A DNA stretch of 64,000 nucleotides. Origin: Cydia pomonella. Taxonomy: Eukaryota; Arthropoda; Insecta; Lepidoptera; Tortricidae. The stretch's first letter is position 1, and each line of letters starts with the position of its first letter. Location: NCBI RefSeq assembly GCF_033807575.1, contig NC_084722.1, positions 180,832-244,831 on the forward strand. Reading direction: 5' to 3'. The notes below the pieces were generated by a model, which worked only from the letters and a program-made list of their open reading frames with translations, made no database searches and had not been told where the DNA came from. Below, one piece after another: positions 1 through 11,340 of this stretch. A program made the position numbers and the translations under genes.

Positions 1-115
1 TGCGACCCCACGGGCCAAGCGTCTCAACCCCAAATGGCATAAAAATGTTTCGGGGCCGAGACCCCTGTACTTTTGTAATTTAAGCTTTTCGGCCCTCCGC
101 GGCACCCGCCAGAGA
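1..115 (-). mobile_element. LINE ORF2 C-terminal fragment (runs off left edge)
   Basis: Read on the minus strand, this stretch contains KYRGL and, after a frame change, FMPFGVETLGPWG. The same conserved block is read cleanly in the longer fragment at 27582-27850. It comes from the C-terminal part of a non-LTR retrotransposon polyprotein. The copy is frameshifted and has an in-frame stop, so it is dead. The window edge cuts it off. Confidence 0.6.
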
Positions 116-175
116 CTAGTGTGTCTACACAGGTAGCGTCCCACACTAGCACTAATTTTAAATGTGGAATCCATA

Positions 176-425
176 TTTTTTGGTTCCGTAGTCAATTAGG
201 AACCCTTATAGCTTTGCCATGTCCGGCTATCTATCTGTCCGAAGCTTTCCGTGATCGTTAGTGCTAGAAAGCTGAGATTTGGCATGGATATATAACTCAA
301 TTAATACGAAAAAGTGGTAAAATAAAATCTAGAACATTTTAGGTATCTCCGCTACACGTATTTATAAAAAAAAAATTTTACTTCAACCCTACGGTGTGGG
401 GTGTCGTTGGATCTTAGGTCTTTGA
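176..425. repeat. Interspersed repeat with a diverged copy at 56205-56460
   Basis: The block runs from GGTTCCGTAG through GCCATGTCCG, CTGTCCG, GATCGTTAGTGCTAGA and TAGCATGGATA-like sequence to ACCCTACGGTGTGG. The same string of motifs in the same order recurs inside the hAT-like element at 56024-58320. It has no coding content. Which transposon it belongs to is not clear. Confidence 0.55.
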
Positions 426-2069
426 TTAAATATTAATTAACACATTATCATTAAGAGTGTACCGACGTAGTACTTACAATAATGAAATCAATTTTATCTT
501 AATTAAATAAATATTTTGATTATTAATCCCTAATCTCTGGCTCTCCGTTTACGAGTGGCCGTAAAAATTAAGATCTCGTAAATCGTGACCAATTTCCAGG
601 AAATTAACGACTATGCTCGATCAGAGTAAACATGCGGCAAGCAATCATACCCGTAGCGGTATTTAATTAACAAAACCTTTAATTGCTGTTTGCCTAATTG
701 ATAGAGGTGATTAAGTGCTCATAATACTTACAAGGCTTAGAAAAACGATTTACGTGATTAATTCACCGTCATGCTTTTTACAAAAAGCTGGTGTAAGTAA
801 CGAGGTATCGATATGTACATAATGTAGAGGACAATATTTCTAACTATATGTTCTCCCTCTCCCTCCCCACGGCCAACAGCCATATGAACTGTCGACCTAA
901 CGATCATATTTTGTCTTATCCGAGGGGCGGCGCGGCCCGCTTCATAAAGTACAATGTTGTGGCCGCCCCCGTCGCGGTGACATTAGAGCATGCACTAGCT
1001 TACATAAGTGCTGCATACATATATTAAACGCACACTGGATGCCATTTTAACCCCGCTCAGTCGCCTTGCCATTCCATGTGTACTACCATAAATATGTTTG
1101 TTTTGTTGCTATAAATTAATAACGTTATACATATAATATTTCAATTTGCGACGGAGTATCATACATTAATAATTACATGTATAACTATGGACCTGATCTG
1201 AAATAAAGAATTTGATTGATTGATTGATTAATTGGGTAGTATACTAATCAATTGAAACAGCTACTCTGTATGAAACATCAAAACGAATGTACGCTTTCTG
1301 TGACATCAAAATTTGGTTAGCTTAAAAATAATTGAAAGCGCAAAACCATGTTTAGGGCCTTTTTCACGAAGTCCAAGTAAAGTATTGGATAGCTAATTAA
1401 CAAATAAATTAACTGCCAGATAAAACTTCCTGCAAATCTTTGCAATTTATCAGCCAGTCAAGCTTATTTGAAGATTGTGAAACGCCAGCGATGACTTTAT
1501 TCGTCAGGTAAGTGGCAAGTAGCTTTTTTAGGAATTTACTTGGACATTATGAGGAGGAACAGGCCCTTAATCTTGTATCTTTAATGTATTATCGCAAATC
1601 TGATTTCATGGCCGGTCCAATCAACCCTTTTGCTTAACTTATGTCATTGTATGGTCATTGTAGGTAGGTATACAGAAATCGATTCGCTTAAGCGCCAAGC
1701 ACATCTAGATAAATCTAGGTCTTTTTAGTGCATCGAATGCATGTGACGTGAGGTAATGATAGCGTACAACAAAGGGTACCAGACCTCGTAAACATGTCTG
1801 CCTTTCTCCAATTCTCTGTCGACAGAATGACGGAACTCGTGTTATATCTTATGAGATGCTGTATCGACCTACATAAAACCTAGATAAAATAATGTGAATG
1901 CTGGTTATTTGGAATGTATTTATATCTGGTTAGAGGCTTACGCAAGGGTCACACTCACAGACTTACTTAGACACTATAAGGGGGTTAGTGTTCATAAAAT
2001 GTTATATGCTTCACCTGGTTAATTTATGTTTTATCCCTTTGTTACAAATACACAAGTCAAAATGACAGA
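426..2069. other. AT-rich stretch, no supported gene
   Basis: I see no conserved coding frame. A short GC-rich patch with GGGGCGGCGCGGCCCGC lies at about 920-980. At 1195-1233 an AATAAAG is followed by a (TGAT)n run, which resembles the 3' tail of a LINE, but no coding sequence lies before it. Confidence 0.4.
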
Positions 2070-2075
2070 TTCAGG

Positions 2076-2210
2076 GCCACACACTAACGTCTTTTGAGCG
2101 GCAGCGTGCGCTATGGAAAATGGCGTCGCTGCGCAGTTGCGCCAATGTTGCGTCGAGCAGCATTAGAGTTGACTGGATGCCGACGCTCGAGTGACGCCAG
2201 TGTATGTGGG
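2076..2210 (+). repeat. Repeat family G, copy 1
   Basis: Shares GCGCTATGGAAAA, CGCAGTTGC, TTGCGTCGAGCAGCA and GAGTTGACT in the same order with 40196-40310, and with 31384-31452 in reverse orientation. There is no open frame. It is probably a non-autonomous DNA transposon, although complete ends were not identified. Confidence 0.6.
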
Positions 2211-3092
2211 GGAGGGTCTATAAGATAGGTAAATGATTAATAGCTAATTGAGGCTTGTAGCGCGTTTATGAATAACGCGATAAGTTAGTTGGCCTTTCTG
2301 CTGGGGAAAGAAATAAAAGTCAATATTTTCTTTGACATAAACATTATAGGTAAAACTAAAGTCCGTAAGGTAACCTAACCTAAGTTCTTAATTTTTGGGA
2401 GCATAAGCAACATTTTTTTAAGGGATACGCTTTGGTTCATTGAAATCTTCTTAATTCCCACTCATTTCTTGTAATCTCGTAAACTCCTAAGGCCCAGCCA
2501 TACAAATGAAAAATCCAAAATTTGATACTGAAATTTGAACCTATGGTACAGTATGGTACAGTTTTATTTTGTTTGAAAATGGAACAAAACAAAAAAATCA
2601 ACTCTCTTCCAATTGAATATGGTTTAAATTTCATCGCACTGATTAAGTCCTATAGGTAGGACCTTGGGCCTTCCGAGGGTAATACAATATCTATAGACTT
2701 TGATGACTTAATACAGTAGCATAAACTTCCAATGTAAATTGTCTTGTTAGTTGCCGGAACGGACTAAAACAAATAGCAAAAACTACTGTCCAAAAAACTA
2801 AAATAACATAATGCAGAAAAAACTATAAATGGTAAGTAAATGTCGCCAGATAATGAATAAGTCACCGGCGAAAATGTCAGTAGTTTGTTGAAGGCCTAGT
2901 TCCTAGCTCTTCCTGGTTGACTAGCTTTTGTAGACCTGTGCGGAACTTGCTCAGCGATAGTTGTTGTTGCTTTAAGGCAATGTACTCTCAGACAATTTTT
3001 TTCATTCTCTCTTTCGTTCATTGTCTCTCCTTGCAACCCGGTTCTATGACAACTTGGCCGTCAGTTAGACCAAAGAGAATTAAGAAGACCAA

Positions 3093-3358
3093 GAATGCTC
3101 ACTCCATACGAGTAAAACGGTTTTGTTACCAAAAATTCTATTATTTTCTTAGTCTACATCAGCGTAGGAGTTGAAAATAGAGTTCCGGTTGCTCTGGTTA
3201 TAATATTAGCGGAAAATCGTTGAGCATTAGGCTTTTTGTTTGCCGCGATATCTATTGTCGAGTAGCAGTACTGAGAGTTCCGCTACTCGATGCTAGATGT
3301 CGACTGCGAAAATAATAAGCATTTTGGTACCAAAACTGATGTATGGAGTGAGCACTCT
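3093..3358. mobile_element. MITE with inverted ends
   Basis: The left end reads ATGCTCACTCCATAC with TTTGTTACCAAAA inside it. The right end reads TTTTGGTACCAAAACTG followed by GTATGGAGTGAGCACT. These are imperfect inverted copies about 260 bp apart. The 85-codon ORF across the left end has no recognisable product. Confidence 0.55.
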
Positions 3359-3852
3359 ATGTAGTACTATTAGTTATTCTGTGACTCTATGTACTTCTTA
3401 TTTCTCTATGGTTAGACGTTACCAGCAGCCGTCTTGATTGGAATCGGTCCTTTAGTGGTCCTTTACTTTACCTCGCCCTCCACGGATAATTGGTTTCTCC
3501 AGACAAAGCCTATTACGTGACAGACATATAAGAAAAATAACAAATATAATTGTAAGAAATAAAACAAGGTAGGTTTTTGGATTCAAATACAGAATTTGTA
3601 TTTTAGCTCTAAACAAAACAACATAAAGATATAAAATTGTCCTCTAAAACACAAGTATTTCAAAAAGTAACACGAGTTCGTGATTTTTACAGGTTTGTTA
3701 GCACCCTGTGTCAAATGAGCTTGATTGGGCGCCCGGAGCCAGCAGCTGTCAAGGTTCAATTAACACTTCATGACAAAATGCCCTGTTGTCAGACAATCGT
3801 TCTCTCTTCGTGCTACGGAACTGTACGGCTGCCATCAGTTCACTGACATATT

Positions 3853-3950
3853 CGCTAGCGTGTGCGTAACTTACTTTCCTTGCATCTCGCTCGTACTCGC
3901 ATATTAGTGCGAGCGAGAACTATAGAAAGTAAGTTACGCAGATATTAGGG
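3853..3950. repeat. Short near-perfect hairpin
   Basis: TGCGTAACTTACTTTC at 3865-3880 is matched by GAAAGTAAGTTACGCA at about 3925-3940. Inside it, CTCGCTCG pairs with CGAGCGAG. The whole forms a stem-loop of about 80 nt. A small hairpin MITE is the simplest reading, and a structured small RNA is possible. Confidence 0.55.
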
Positions 3951-5029
3951 TTTGATACTGCTAAGGCAGTCGCCTAAAACAACATGATTTATTAACATCA
4001 GCTGTCAATAAAGTACAATGCGCACACATTTTATTGCATGCTTATCTCGTTTACATAATTCCTGCAGACATCTCAATGTTAAAAGAAACCAATGCTAATT
4101 TTTAACAGCACTTACAGGCGGGATATTTTTTTCCAGTACTTGAAGCTGAAATAAGAGAAACATTATGAAACTATGTATAAATTCCCGGACCGTTAATATT
4201 TGGTATTCTGTCCATTTTCCGAGATGTTTTTGACCCTAAAGCTATTCCAGGGATAGAATAGACAATAAGTACGTCTATCTGTACCAAATATGTAGTTATT
4301 GTGTCGTGTTCTAACACTTCTAGCAGCCCAAACCTCACGATTGTCGGTACTATTCATAAACTGCAAAAAACTATATTAGCAAGATGTTTCGACCACAAAA
4401 ACCTCAAGGCTCGGTGTTGATTAGTTCTTAACTGTGATTAGGTTGAACCGCACGAATACCTAGCCTGTGCAAGCAATATCGTTTTCTATGCCAATGGGAC
4501 AAGTACTATTTTAGATATAGTTATAGATGGAACAGGTTGACAATCTTGACACATTTGCGGCGCGCGCGCCGCGTAACGGACTTCGATTTAATCACAGACA
4601 AGTATTAAAATACATAGTGAATAGTGACTATCCTCCTACCTCGCGAAATCTATAGATGCGTTGTCTTTAAATAGATTTGTTTTGTCGATTCTGTTTTTGG
4701 TTTTTTTTCCAAATGGTACATTTATTCAGCTCGCGAGGTCTACAGCTCACAGAGCCTCAAGTTATATTACTGTCCCTGTCCCTATGATGCCGGCTGTCAA
4801 TGCCACTGTGCGAGCGGGAGAGCAATATAAATATAATTTCAATTCCCATCGCATGTCAATGTACGAAATTCTTCGTGCTGATTGTCCTTTACTTTAGCAG
4901 CGTCGGCTCGGTGGTTTCCGTGAACTTATGGTCAGCCACGGGCTGCTTTAATCCCAAAACTTAGTTACCTTCTTCTAGAAAATCGCCGCGAAAATTATTT
5001 ACCAAGCCCCTGAGATAAATAATCCGATC
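3951..5029. other. No supported feature
   Basis: AT-rich sequence without conserved coding content. A GGCGCGCGCGCC-like GC patch lies near 4558-4572. The 78-codon ORF at 4661-4897 has no recognisable domain and was not accepted. Confidence 0.4.
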
Positions 5030-5365
5030 GAACAAAAAAGTTTTTGGCAAAAAAATCATTTTTGGTACAAGCTTTTATCGCTGACTGTACTTTTTTTGCC
5101 ACAGGCAACTAATACTCATCGAGACAATTCTAAAAGCCCCAAGCAAGGTTGCGTTGTTTTATCCCAGAGTTCCTATGGCTACCTCCTGTCTCCATCATCA
5201 GATCAGCTTGATGGTACCATAATATTGCAATGTCACCCGACTTACATATGTATGCAAATTTTCAGCTTCATCGGAAACCGGGAAGTGGGTCAAATTTAAC
5301 TTGCAAGATTTGTCCCATACATACTAACAGGGCAAGTTAAATAAAAGCTTGTAAAAAACAGCTAA
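5030..5365 (+). repeat. Repeat family F, copy 1
   Basis: Shares GTTTTTGGCAAAAA, GCTTTTATCGCTGACTGTAC, CAGGCAACTAATACT, GAGACAATTCTAA, CAGATCAGCT and GATGGTACCATAATATTGCA with a copy in ALKBH7 intron 1 (47314-47575). It also shares its first third with 63838-63925. It is non-coding. Confidence 0.65.
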
Positions 5366-5689
5366 ATCTAAAACCCAACTATATTGCCATTCCTATATAC
5401 CTTATCATCATCATTCATCATCTAGATGTTCTCATGACCATTAACACAACATTCTGCGTTTTATTATACATTTTATCATAATAGATCCATACATAACATG
5501 TAATTGTAGACAATGACTGCTGCTTGCACGTCAGCGTATCATACAACTTGCAAGCTCCACAGTAAGAGGACTGAGGACAGTAATCCATCTTTGAACATTT
5601 ACGATTCCGGCCTCCACCACTCAGATCAGATAACTATTAGATATTTATAAAACTGTACCCTAAAAACTTCAGAAGTGGTCACTGGTTTT

Positions 5690-5915
5690 TAGGGTAGGTA
5701 GGTAGGTCAAAGGATAAAACGGGACCCTATTACTAAGACTCCATTATCCGTTTGTCTGTCCGCCTGTCACCAGGCAATATCTCATGAACCGTGATAGCCT
5801 AGACAGTCGTATTTTTACAGATGATGAATTCCTGTTGCCGATATAAAAACAAATACTAAAAAGTACGAAACCCTCGGTGGGCGAGTCCAACTCGCACTTG
5901 TCTGGTTTTTTTTTG
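5690..5915 (+). repeat. Repeat family D, copy 1
   Basis: Contains ACGGGACCCTATTACTAAGA, CTCATGAACCGTGATAG, a CTGTCCGCCTGTC run and CCCTCGGTGGGCGAGTCC, ending in CACTTGTCTGG plus poly(T). The reverse complement of the same order is at 22625-22835. Short relatives are at 16565-16680, 20275-20420 and 42055-42095. Confidence 0.65.
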
Positions 5916-6154
5916 TATTCGTATTGATTCGTTATGAGTAAACTACTCTATTATAATCTACTCTATAAGCACCCACCGCGTAATGGACATAATGCTTCCG
6001 TCATTTGAAATAAAGTATACCCAGTATACTTAACGCGATTAGATTAGTATTGGGCAGCTTGCGTGGCTAATACTGGTTATGTGAGTGTTATGTGCGCAGG
6101 CGCAGTCACTGCTATTATAACGTATGAATATCGTTCATGATCTAGATTAGCCTA

Positions 6155-7215
6155 TACAGGATGTAACAAAAATAGTGGGACTGGACATGCCAACAATGGA
6201 ATGCTGGTCAATGAGGTCCAAGAAAAATATTGGCTTCTTCATCTGCGCAGTACTGTTCGAAGCGTCACCAGCAAATGTTTGTTCTATCGCATCAAAAGAG
6301 CAAAACCGATGAATCCAATGACCGGAAACCTTCCTCCTCAGCAGCAAGTTCACCATCGTCGCCCATTCACGTACACTGGCTTAGATTATTTCGGCCCGAT
6401 AAACACCAAGATCGGTCGATGACAAGAGGAACGTTATGTGGCCCGGTATACCTGCATGACATCCAGCGCCGTTCATTTGGAGCTTGTAATTCCCTTACTG
6501 CTGACTGCAATCATGAGTTTGCTAGGAGGCGCTTTTGAAACGATATTTTCTGACAACGGTACATGTTTTGTTGGTGCCGACCGACTCTAAGAGAATTTTA
6601 TCAACCAGAGGTCATTGATTTCGCTGCCAACAGAGGAAAAAATGGAGCTTTACCCCTGCTGCTGCCCCTTTTTTGTCGAATGTTGAGATGCTGATTCGCA
6701 TCGTCAAAGTTGCGCTGAATGCCATATTACACGAAAGAGAGCCTAATCCGTAAGTCCTAGTGACTCTCCTCCTAGAAGCGGAAGCAATTGTAAACTCTCG
6801 ACCTCTAACTCATGTCCCTGTTGAGCCAGAAGACCAGGAAACCCTTACACCCTTTCATTTTGTCATTGGTTAATCCTCGAACCAGGTTCTTCCTGCATGC
6901 CTTGACGACCGAGACCTCTTATGACGCGCTGACTGGAGAAAGGCTTTAAGAAGTTTAAGGTCAAAGAAATTCTGCCGCCTATGCAACCTCGCCAGATAGC
7001 AGGAAACAGAGAAGACGACTTAGTCATCGCTGTAGATCAGAACTTACCCAGAGGAACCTGGCAGAGATGGAGTGGTCAGGGTGGTGGACTTAGCCGCATC
7101 AGGTGGAATTCTTCGTCGGCCCTCCAAGAAACTGGTCAGGTTAGAGACCGAAAGTTTTTTATTATCGATGTCAGTTATTACTTGTACTTTTTCTTGTATT
7201 CCATGAAATTAACGG
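6155..7215 (+). pseudogene. BEL/Pao-type LTR retrotransposon pol remnant (integrase end)
   Basis: Decayed, frameshifted remnant of the integrase part of a BEL/Pao-class pol. Short conserved pieces appear in order but in changing frames: a KYW...RSTVRSV-like start, RPFTYTGLDYFGPIN near 6361-6410, a degenerate SDNGTCFVG-like patch near 6550-6580, and a VVDLAASGGILRRPSKKL-like tail near 7083-7140. The tail is typical of the end of these polyproteins. Several stops and frameshifts separate the pieces, so no integrase can be made. No LTRs were recognised. The class assignment rests on the order of motifs. Confidence 0.6.
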
Positions 7216-7234
7216 ACTTTAAAAAAAACACCGT

Positions 7235-7375
7235 GTGAAAGGTTGTCTGGTAGAGATTGCTCTTTAGCGATATGACCTCCTGTTGTCACATTTGTCTTCA
7301 TGTATTATACACGTGTCTCTGTAAATGTTATTTTGAGGTTGTACAATAAAGAGGATTTGTATTGTATTGTTCCAA
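7235..7375 (+). repeat. Family E LINE-type 3' tail
   Basis: Contains GGTTGTCTGGTAGAGATTGC, TCTTTAGCGATA and ACAATAAAGAGGATTTGTAT, followed by TTGTA repeats. Related copies lie at 52960-53097, 63085-63195 and 30350-30485. The AATAAA-like signal plus short-repeat terminus is what the 3' end of a non-LTR element looks like. Confidence 0.6.
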
Positions 7376-7930
7376 GTTTACTCATCATGTAATAATTTAA
7401 ATTGTGGCATTATTATTTTAGAACCTCAATGAGGATATCCTTCTTATAAACATCATCTGTTGGACCCCACCGATTTGAACACGTGCCACGCATCGTATCA
7501 GACGTGACTTGAATCTTGAAACAAAGATAATCCTCTAAGGTCATTCATCATCTTGATAATCATTTAAAAAAACGGCAAGTCGGACTATGTCGTATCGTGT
7601 ATTATACAGTGTGTAAATCCAATACGGGCAATAAATCAAACCAGACAGTATTTATCCGTGTAATCATGAATTGAGAAGTTGTTTAAAGACTTTTTAACCC
7701 TTTAACGGGCAAACTTCGATTTGATCTGGTAAAAATGAGCGGTATACCAATGATTTTAAACTTCATTTCAAAATGACAGGGTTCAATTTTCCGTAATTTC
7801 TGACACTTGTCTGACCGTTAAATGGTTAAGTTACACTTAAGTACTTACTCGTATGACCACATAATTAATTCTTGAAAATTTACCGACCAGCAATGTACTG
7901 CAAACATTACGAGACATAACATGACAAGAC

Positions 7931-8008
7931 GTGTGGGGGGGGGGGGGGTTAGGGTCGGCAACGCGCATGTAACTCCTCTGGAGTTGCAGGCGTACATAGG
8001 CTTTATAG
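7931..8008 (+). repeat. Family A fragment
   Basis: A G-run is followed by GGGTCGGCAACGCGCATGTA, ACTCCTCTGGAGTTGCAGG and CGTACATAGGC, the core of repeat family A. The copy is truncated after about 80 bp. Confidence 0.7.
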
Positions 8009-8499
8009 TAAAAAGCTCATATCTCGTAACGAGTGTGTTGCTTTACATTGCGAGCCGAATTATTTTGTATGGTTAATATTTTCATTGTATTTCTAAGCAA
8101 AAGTTATTTCAATATACTTACTTCTTAGGTCCCATGTTAACCAACGTTTAAGCGTTTGCCCGTATTGAATTTACACACTGTACAATCTTACTTAAATACT
8201 TAAAAAGAGACATCTACCCTGTTATTGTAAAAATCATGTATGCTAACGAATAAATAAAATTTTATTTTATTATTTTTATTTATTACAATCTTTACAGTGT
8301 TTTAATTTTTTCCCTTGGAACTCACACTTGGCCAGTTTTTTATTTTGTTTCTTGTTATGAAGTAAGTAATAAAAAGATTATACGCTCGTATTTTATTATT
8401 ATTTGTTGCTGTAGCGGCTATTATTATATAACATACAGGCAAATGGACAGCGAAGGCTTATTAAGAGGGAAGAATAGCTTTTCGAATATAACGAAATAA

Positions 8500-8653
8500 G
8501 GATGACTCACGTTAGACCGGACCGGGCCCGGGCCGGAGCTTCCGGCACTTCGTTTTCTATGAGACGCATCACGTGATCACCGGTCATCTGTCATTAAAAA
8601 GTAAGCGCCGGAAGCTCCTGCCCGGACCGGGCCCCGTCTAACGTGAGTCATCC
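8500..8653. mobile_element. 150-bp hairpin MITE
   Basis: Starts GGATGACTCACGTTAGAC and ends GTCTAACGTGAGTCATCC, a perfect 18-bp inverted repeat. The arms continue through CCGGACCGGGC and GGAGCTTCCGG, so nearly the whole element can fold back. It is non-autonomous. Confidence 0.8.
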
Positions 8654-9404
8654 TACAATGGTAATTTTTCAATGAAATTCCATTTTGGGAGAATACGGTT
8701 TCCATTAAATCTTAACAAATCACTTTCATTTTGATGTCGATCGCTTCAGCATAATATAGTCTAGGTTTAAAGGTTTAGCTTTTTGAAAAAAAAAATTGAT
8801 TTGCAAATTTTGAAATAGGGAAACATATAAACCTAGTTTTTCATTGTGTCAATGACATACTAAAAAATCATGGAGAATGGAAAATATTTAGAAGTGGAAA
8901 AACGTTTTCTCTTTTTGTACGGACGGTCATATGGTATAGTTCCCTCTTAACACTTTGACGCCACGTGACATCACGGTTACATTGTGTGCTTCATGCAGTC
9001 CAATAAGGATACGACGGCGCGTTATATTTTATGGCCCTCAAAGGATTAAAAGACATCTGTTTGTCACCCTTGCGTACGGAATCCTAATAATAGTTACGCT
9101 ATCGTCAATTACTGAGTCATTCGTCACGCAATATCCTCTAATCTACCGTTATACTGCCGATACACGCAGTAATTTCCTCGTTGGTGCAACAGCAAATAAT
9201 TGCTCGACCTTCCTCTGCCTCTTTAAATTGAGCCAGAAGATTCTGCTATGAATAAAGCTAAATACAGCCAAGTACTAGAATCATGGGGAACCTATGACAA
9301 GATACTCTTGACTCCAGACCCGATACTTCGGCCAAAAATCCTGGCCCAAACTAGACACTGACCATCAGCCTTTTGACATATGTGTAAAACTCAGTCGACA
9401 GTGA
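8654..9404. other. No supported feature
   Basis: AT-rich stretch. The 98-codon ORF at 8955-9251 shows no recognisable domain and is not accepted as a gene. Confidence 0.35.
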
Positions 9405-9846
9405 AGAGTGTTCTGTTTCCATCTTCCTCGCGTTGTCCCGCGGCATTTTGCCACGGCTCTTGGGAGCCCTGGGTCCGCTTGGCAACTAACCTTAAGAATA
9501 GGCTTGAGCACTAGTTTTTACGAAAGCGACTGCAATCTGGCCTTCCATTCCAACCCAGAGGGCAAACTAGGCCTTATTGGGATTAGTCCGGTTTCCTCAC
9601 GATGTTTTCCTTCACCGCAAAGCAACTGGTAAATATGAAGTGATATTTCGAACAGTCTGCAGCTGACTGTTCGAATGCAGAGAAAAGGTACCACCCTCGT
9701 ACCAGTACTACCCATGCACAGAAATTTGTATGGCGGTACCTTTTCTTTGCAGCTGACCGTACATAATGAGTTCCAAAAAATTCATTGGTACGGTCGGGGT
9801 TTTCAACCCGCGACCTCCGGATTGCAAGTCGCACGCTCTTACCGCT
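9405..9846 (-). mobile_element. Family B tRNA-derived SINE with nested insert
   Basis: On the minus strand the head has the pol III B-box-like AATCCGGAGGTCGCGGGTTG and an A-box region near GGCCAAGCGGTAAGAG. The body follows, with AACCGGACTAATCCC and AAGCGGACCC. Compared with 13188-13512 it carries about 109 extra bases at 9651-9759. Confidence 0.7.
9651..9759. mobile_element. Small inverted-repeat insert inside a SINE
   Basis: Present here but absent from the matching positions of the SINE copies at 13188 and 21262. AATGCAGAGAAAAGGTACCA at 9674-9693 is mirrored by GGTACCTTTTCTTTGC at 9735-9750, so the insert folds into a hairpin. CAGCTGAC occurs on both sides. It is a likely tiny MITE. Confidence 0.6.
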
Positions 9847-10328
9847 TGGCCACTAACACTTCCAGTGCTCAACAAAAGTGCGCAACAGTGCTCTGTTTTA
9901 ACTAAAATATAATGACCTACGTACCCATTTATGACCTCAAAAAGTTACTTTATTTTATTTTCAAAAATATATTACCAAATTCCTCGACAAAGCCGCGTAT
10001 TGTAAACTTTTATAACTATTAATTAAATCGTGCTGTAATGCAAATGCGTAGTGCATTTAACTAACTCCATTAAAATCTATTGCCATCTACAAACGCAATC
10101 ACAAGTCACCAATAAAGACCTTATTAAAATACAGTAAGATTTACAAGTGGTCAGTCAGTAGTGGTTGATAGATTAAGCAACAGTAATCGACTGATTAACA
10201 CCTTCGTGCGCGATCAAGATTCAAGGGTCCTTGCGCAATCTAATGTATTGATGACGCGCTCGCGCACGCGACAAGACTATACTTAGTCCAAGCAAGATAT
10301 CAAACCAAGTACTCTCCCCTGTATACTG

Positions 10329-10406
10329 TATAAAACAAAGCATTTGAGGGCTAGGCAGAGAGAATCTTTACTAATTTTTTTTATTCAGATGAAATCTTGT
10401 AAAACG
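10329..10406 (+). promoter_or_regulatory. Candidate TATA promoter and short first coding exon
   Basis: TATAAAA at 10329-10335 is followed about 54 bp later by ATG AAA TCT TGT AAA ACG (10389-10406) and then GTAAGT, a strong donor. A TATA box plus a first exon of only a few codons is a common layout of insect cuticle-type and secreted-protein genes. No second exon was found downstream. The run TTATTCAG before the ATG could equally be an acceptor. It may be a dead or chance arrangement. Confidence 0.25.
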
Positions 10407-10880
10407 GTAAGTAAATAAGCTAACAGCTAGGATTTCTTGTCATATAGATCTGTAGTTTTCTGTAAGTAAACATATTTTTTTAATAAACTTAATACCATGA
10501 AATGCTATCTGAGTATAACAACTGTAAAAAGTAACTCATTATTATCGCAACAGCTAACCCTAATTTAATATAGAATAAACGTTCTTCTTTAACTGTATTT
10601 ATCTTATGCTAGTATTATGTACAACCCCAAAAAACGAACAATATAGTTTATTTATTTATTCTAGTAGTTACTGATAAAACTTGTTGGCTAGACTATGCAT
10701 TTAGTCGTTTTGGTTATGTATTATTTATAAGTAGAAGTAATTACTTTATTGTACACAGCACAGGTTTTCAAAAATAAATTAATGGAAGTACGAAGGTATA
10801 AGTCGGTCAGAAAGTCCCTTAGGATAGATAGAGGCCGTATAATATATATAATAAAACATATCGGATAAAACATATCTTTT
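10407..10880. other. No supported feature
   Basis: AT-rich sequence directly after the candidate first exon. I looked for an acceptor followed by a signal-peptide-like frame and did not find one. Confidence 0.35.
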
Positions 10881-10899
10881 CAAACAAATGCGTCATCAC

Positions 10900-11320
10900 A
10901 TCATCAGAAAAGTATCTTCGTCCAGACCCAGTCACTCCCACTTTGAAGACAGCCCCTTCTGACCAAGTTATCTGACAAGTGATCTGACATCATCCCTGTC
11001 GAAGGCGTCATCGACCATCAGAGAAGCATTCTCGTCCAGTCACTCTAACCCTCAAGCCAAAATAAGGCTTCTGAGCCTCAAATCGTGCGCCTTATAACCT
11101 GTGACGTCATCATACATATGCCTTTGAGACGCGTCCTACCTTGTCCTAGTCTCATCCTCAATAGAGGCCCTTCTCCTCTTTAAATCGTGACTCCTTGTGA
11201 CGTCATCAAACTTTGAGGGGTATCCTTCCTCATTCAAGGTCCAGCCTCAAGAGCCTGTGCCTCAAATCGTGACCCCTGTGACGTCATCTCCGGCCTTTGA
11301 GTAGCATCCTTACTTGTCCG
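10900..11320. repeat. Diverged tandem repeat with three CRE palindromes
   Basis: The motif string AAATCGTG(A/C), TGTGACGTCATC, CTTTGAG recurs about every 80-100 bp. TGACGTCA is perfect at 11102-11109, 11198-11205 and 11279-11286. Earlier, more diverged units contain CGTCCAG, CAGTCACTC and CATCAGA. TGACGTCA is the CREB/ATF bZIP site. Whether anything binds here is unknown. Confidence 0.55.
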
Positions 11321-11340
11321 GTCACGACTTCACGACTTTT

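Noticed and set aside
6201..7238. A functional retroelement gene in the BEL/Pao remnant
   Set aside because: Recognisable motifs are spread over changing frames with stops, and no LTRs or upstream protease and reverse transcriptase parts were found.
8955..9251. 98-codon plus-strand ORF
   Set aside because: No family similarity and no splice or promoter context.
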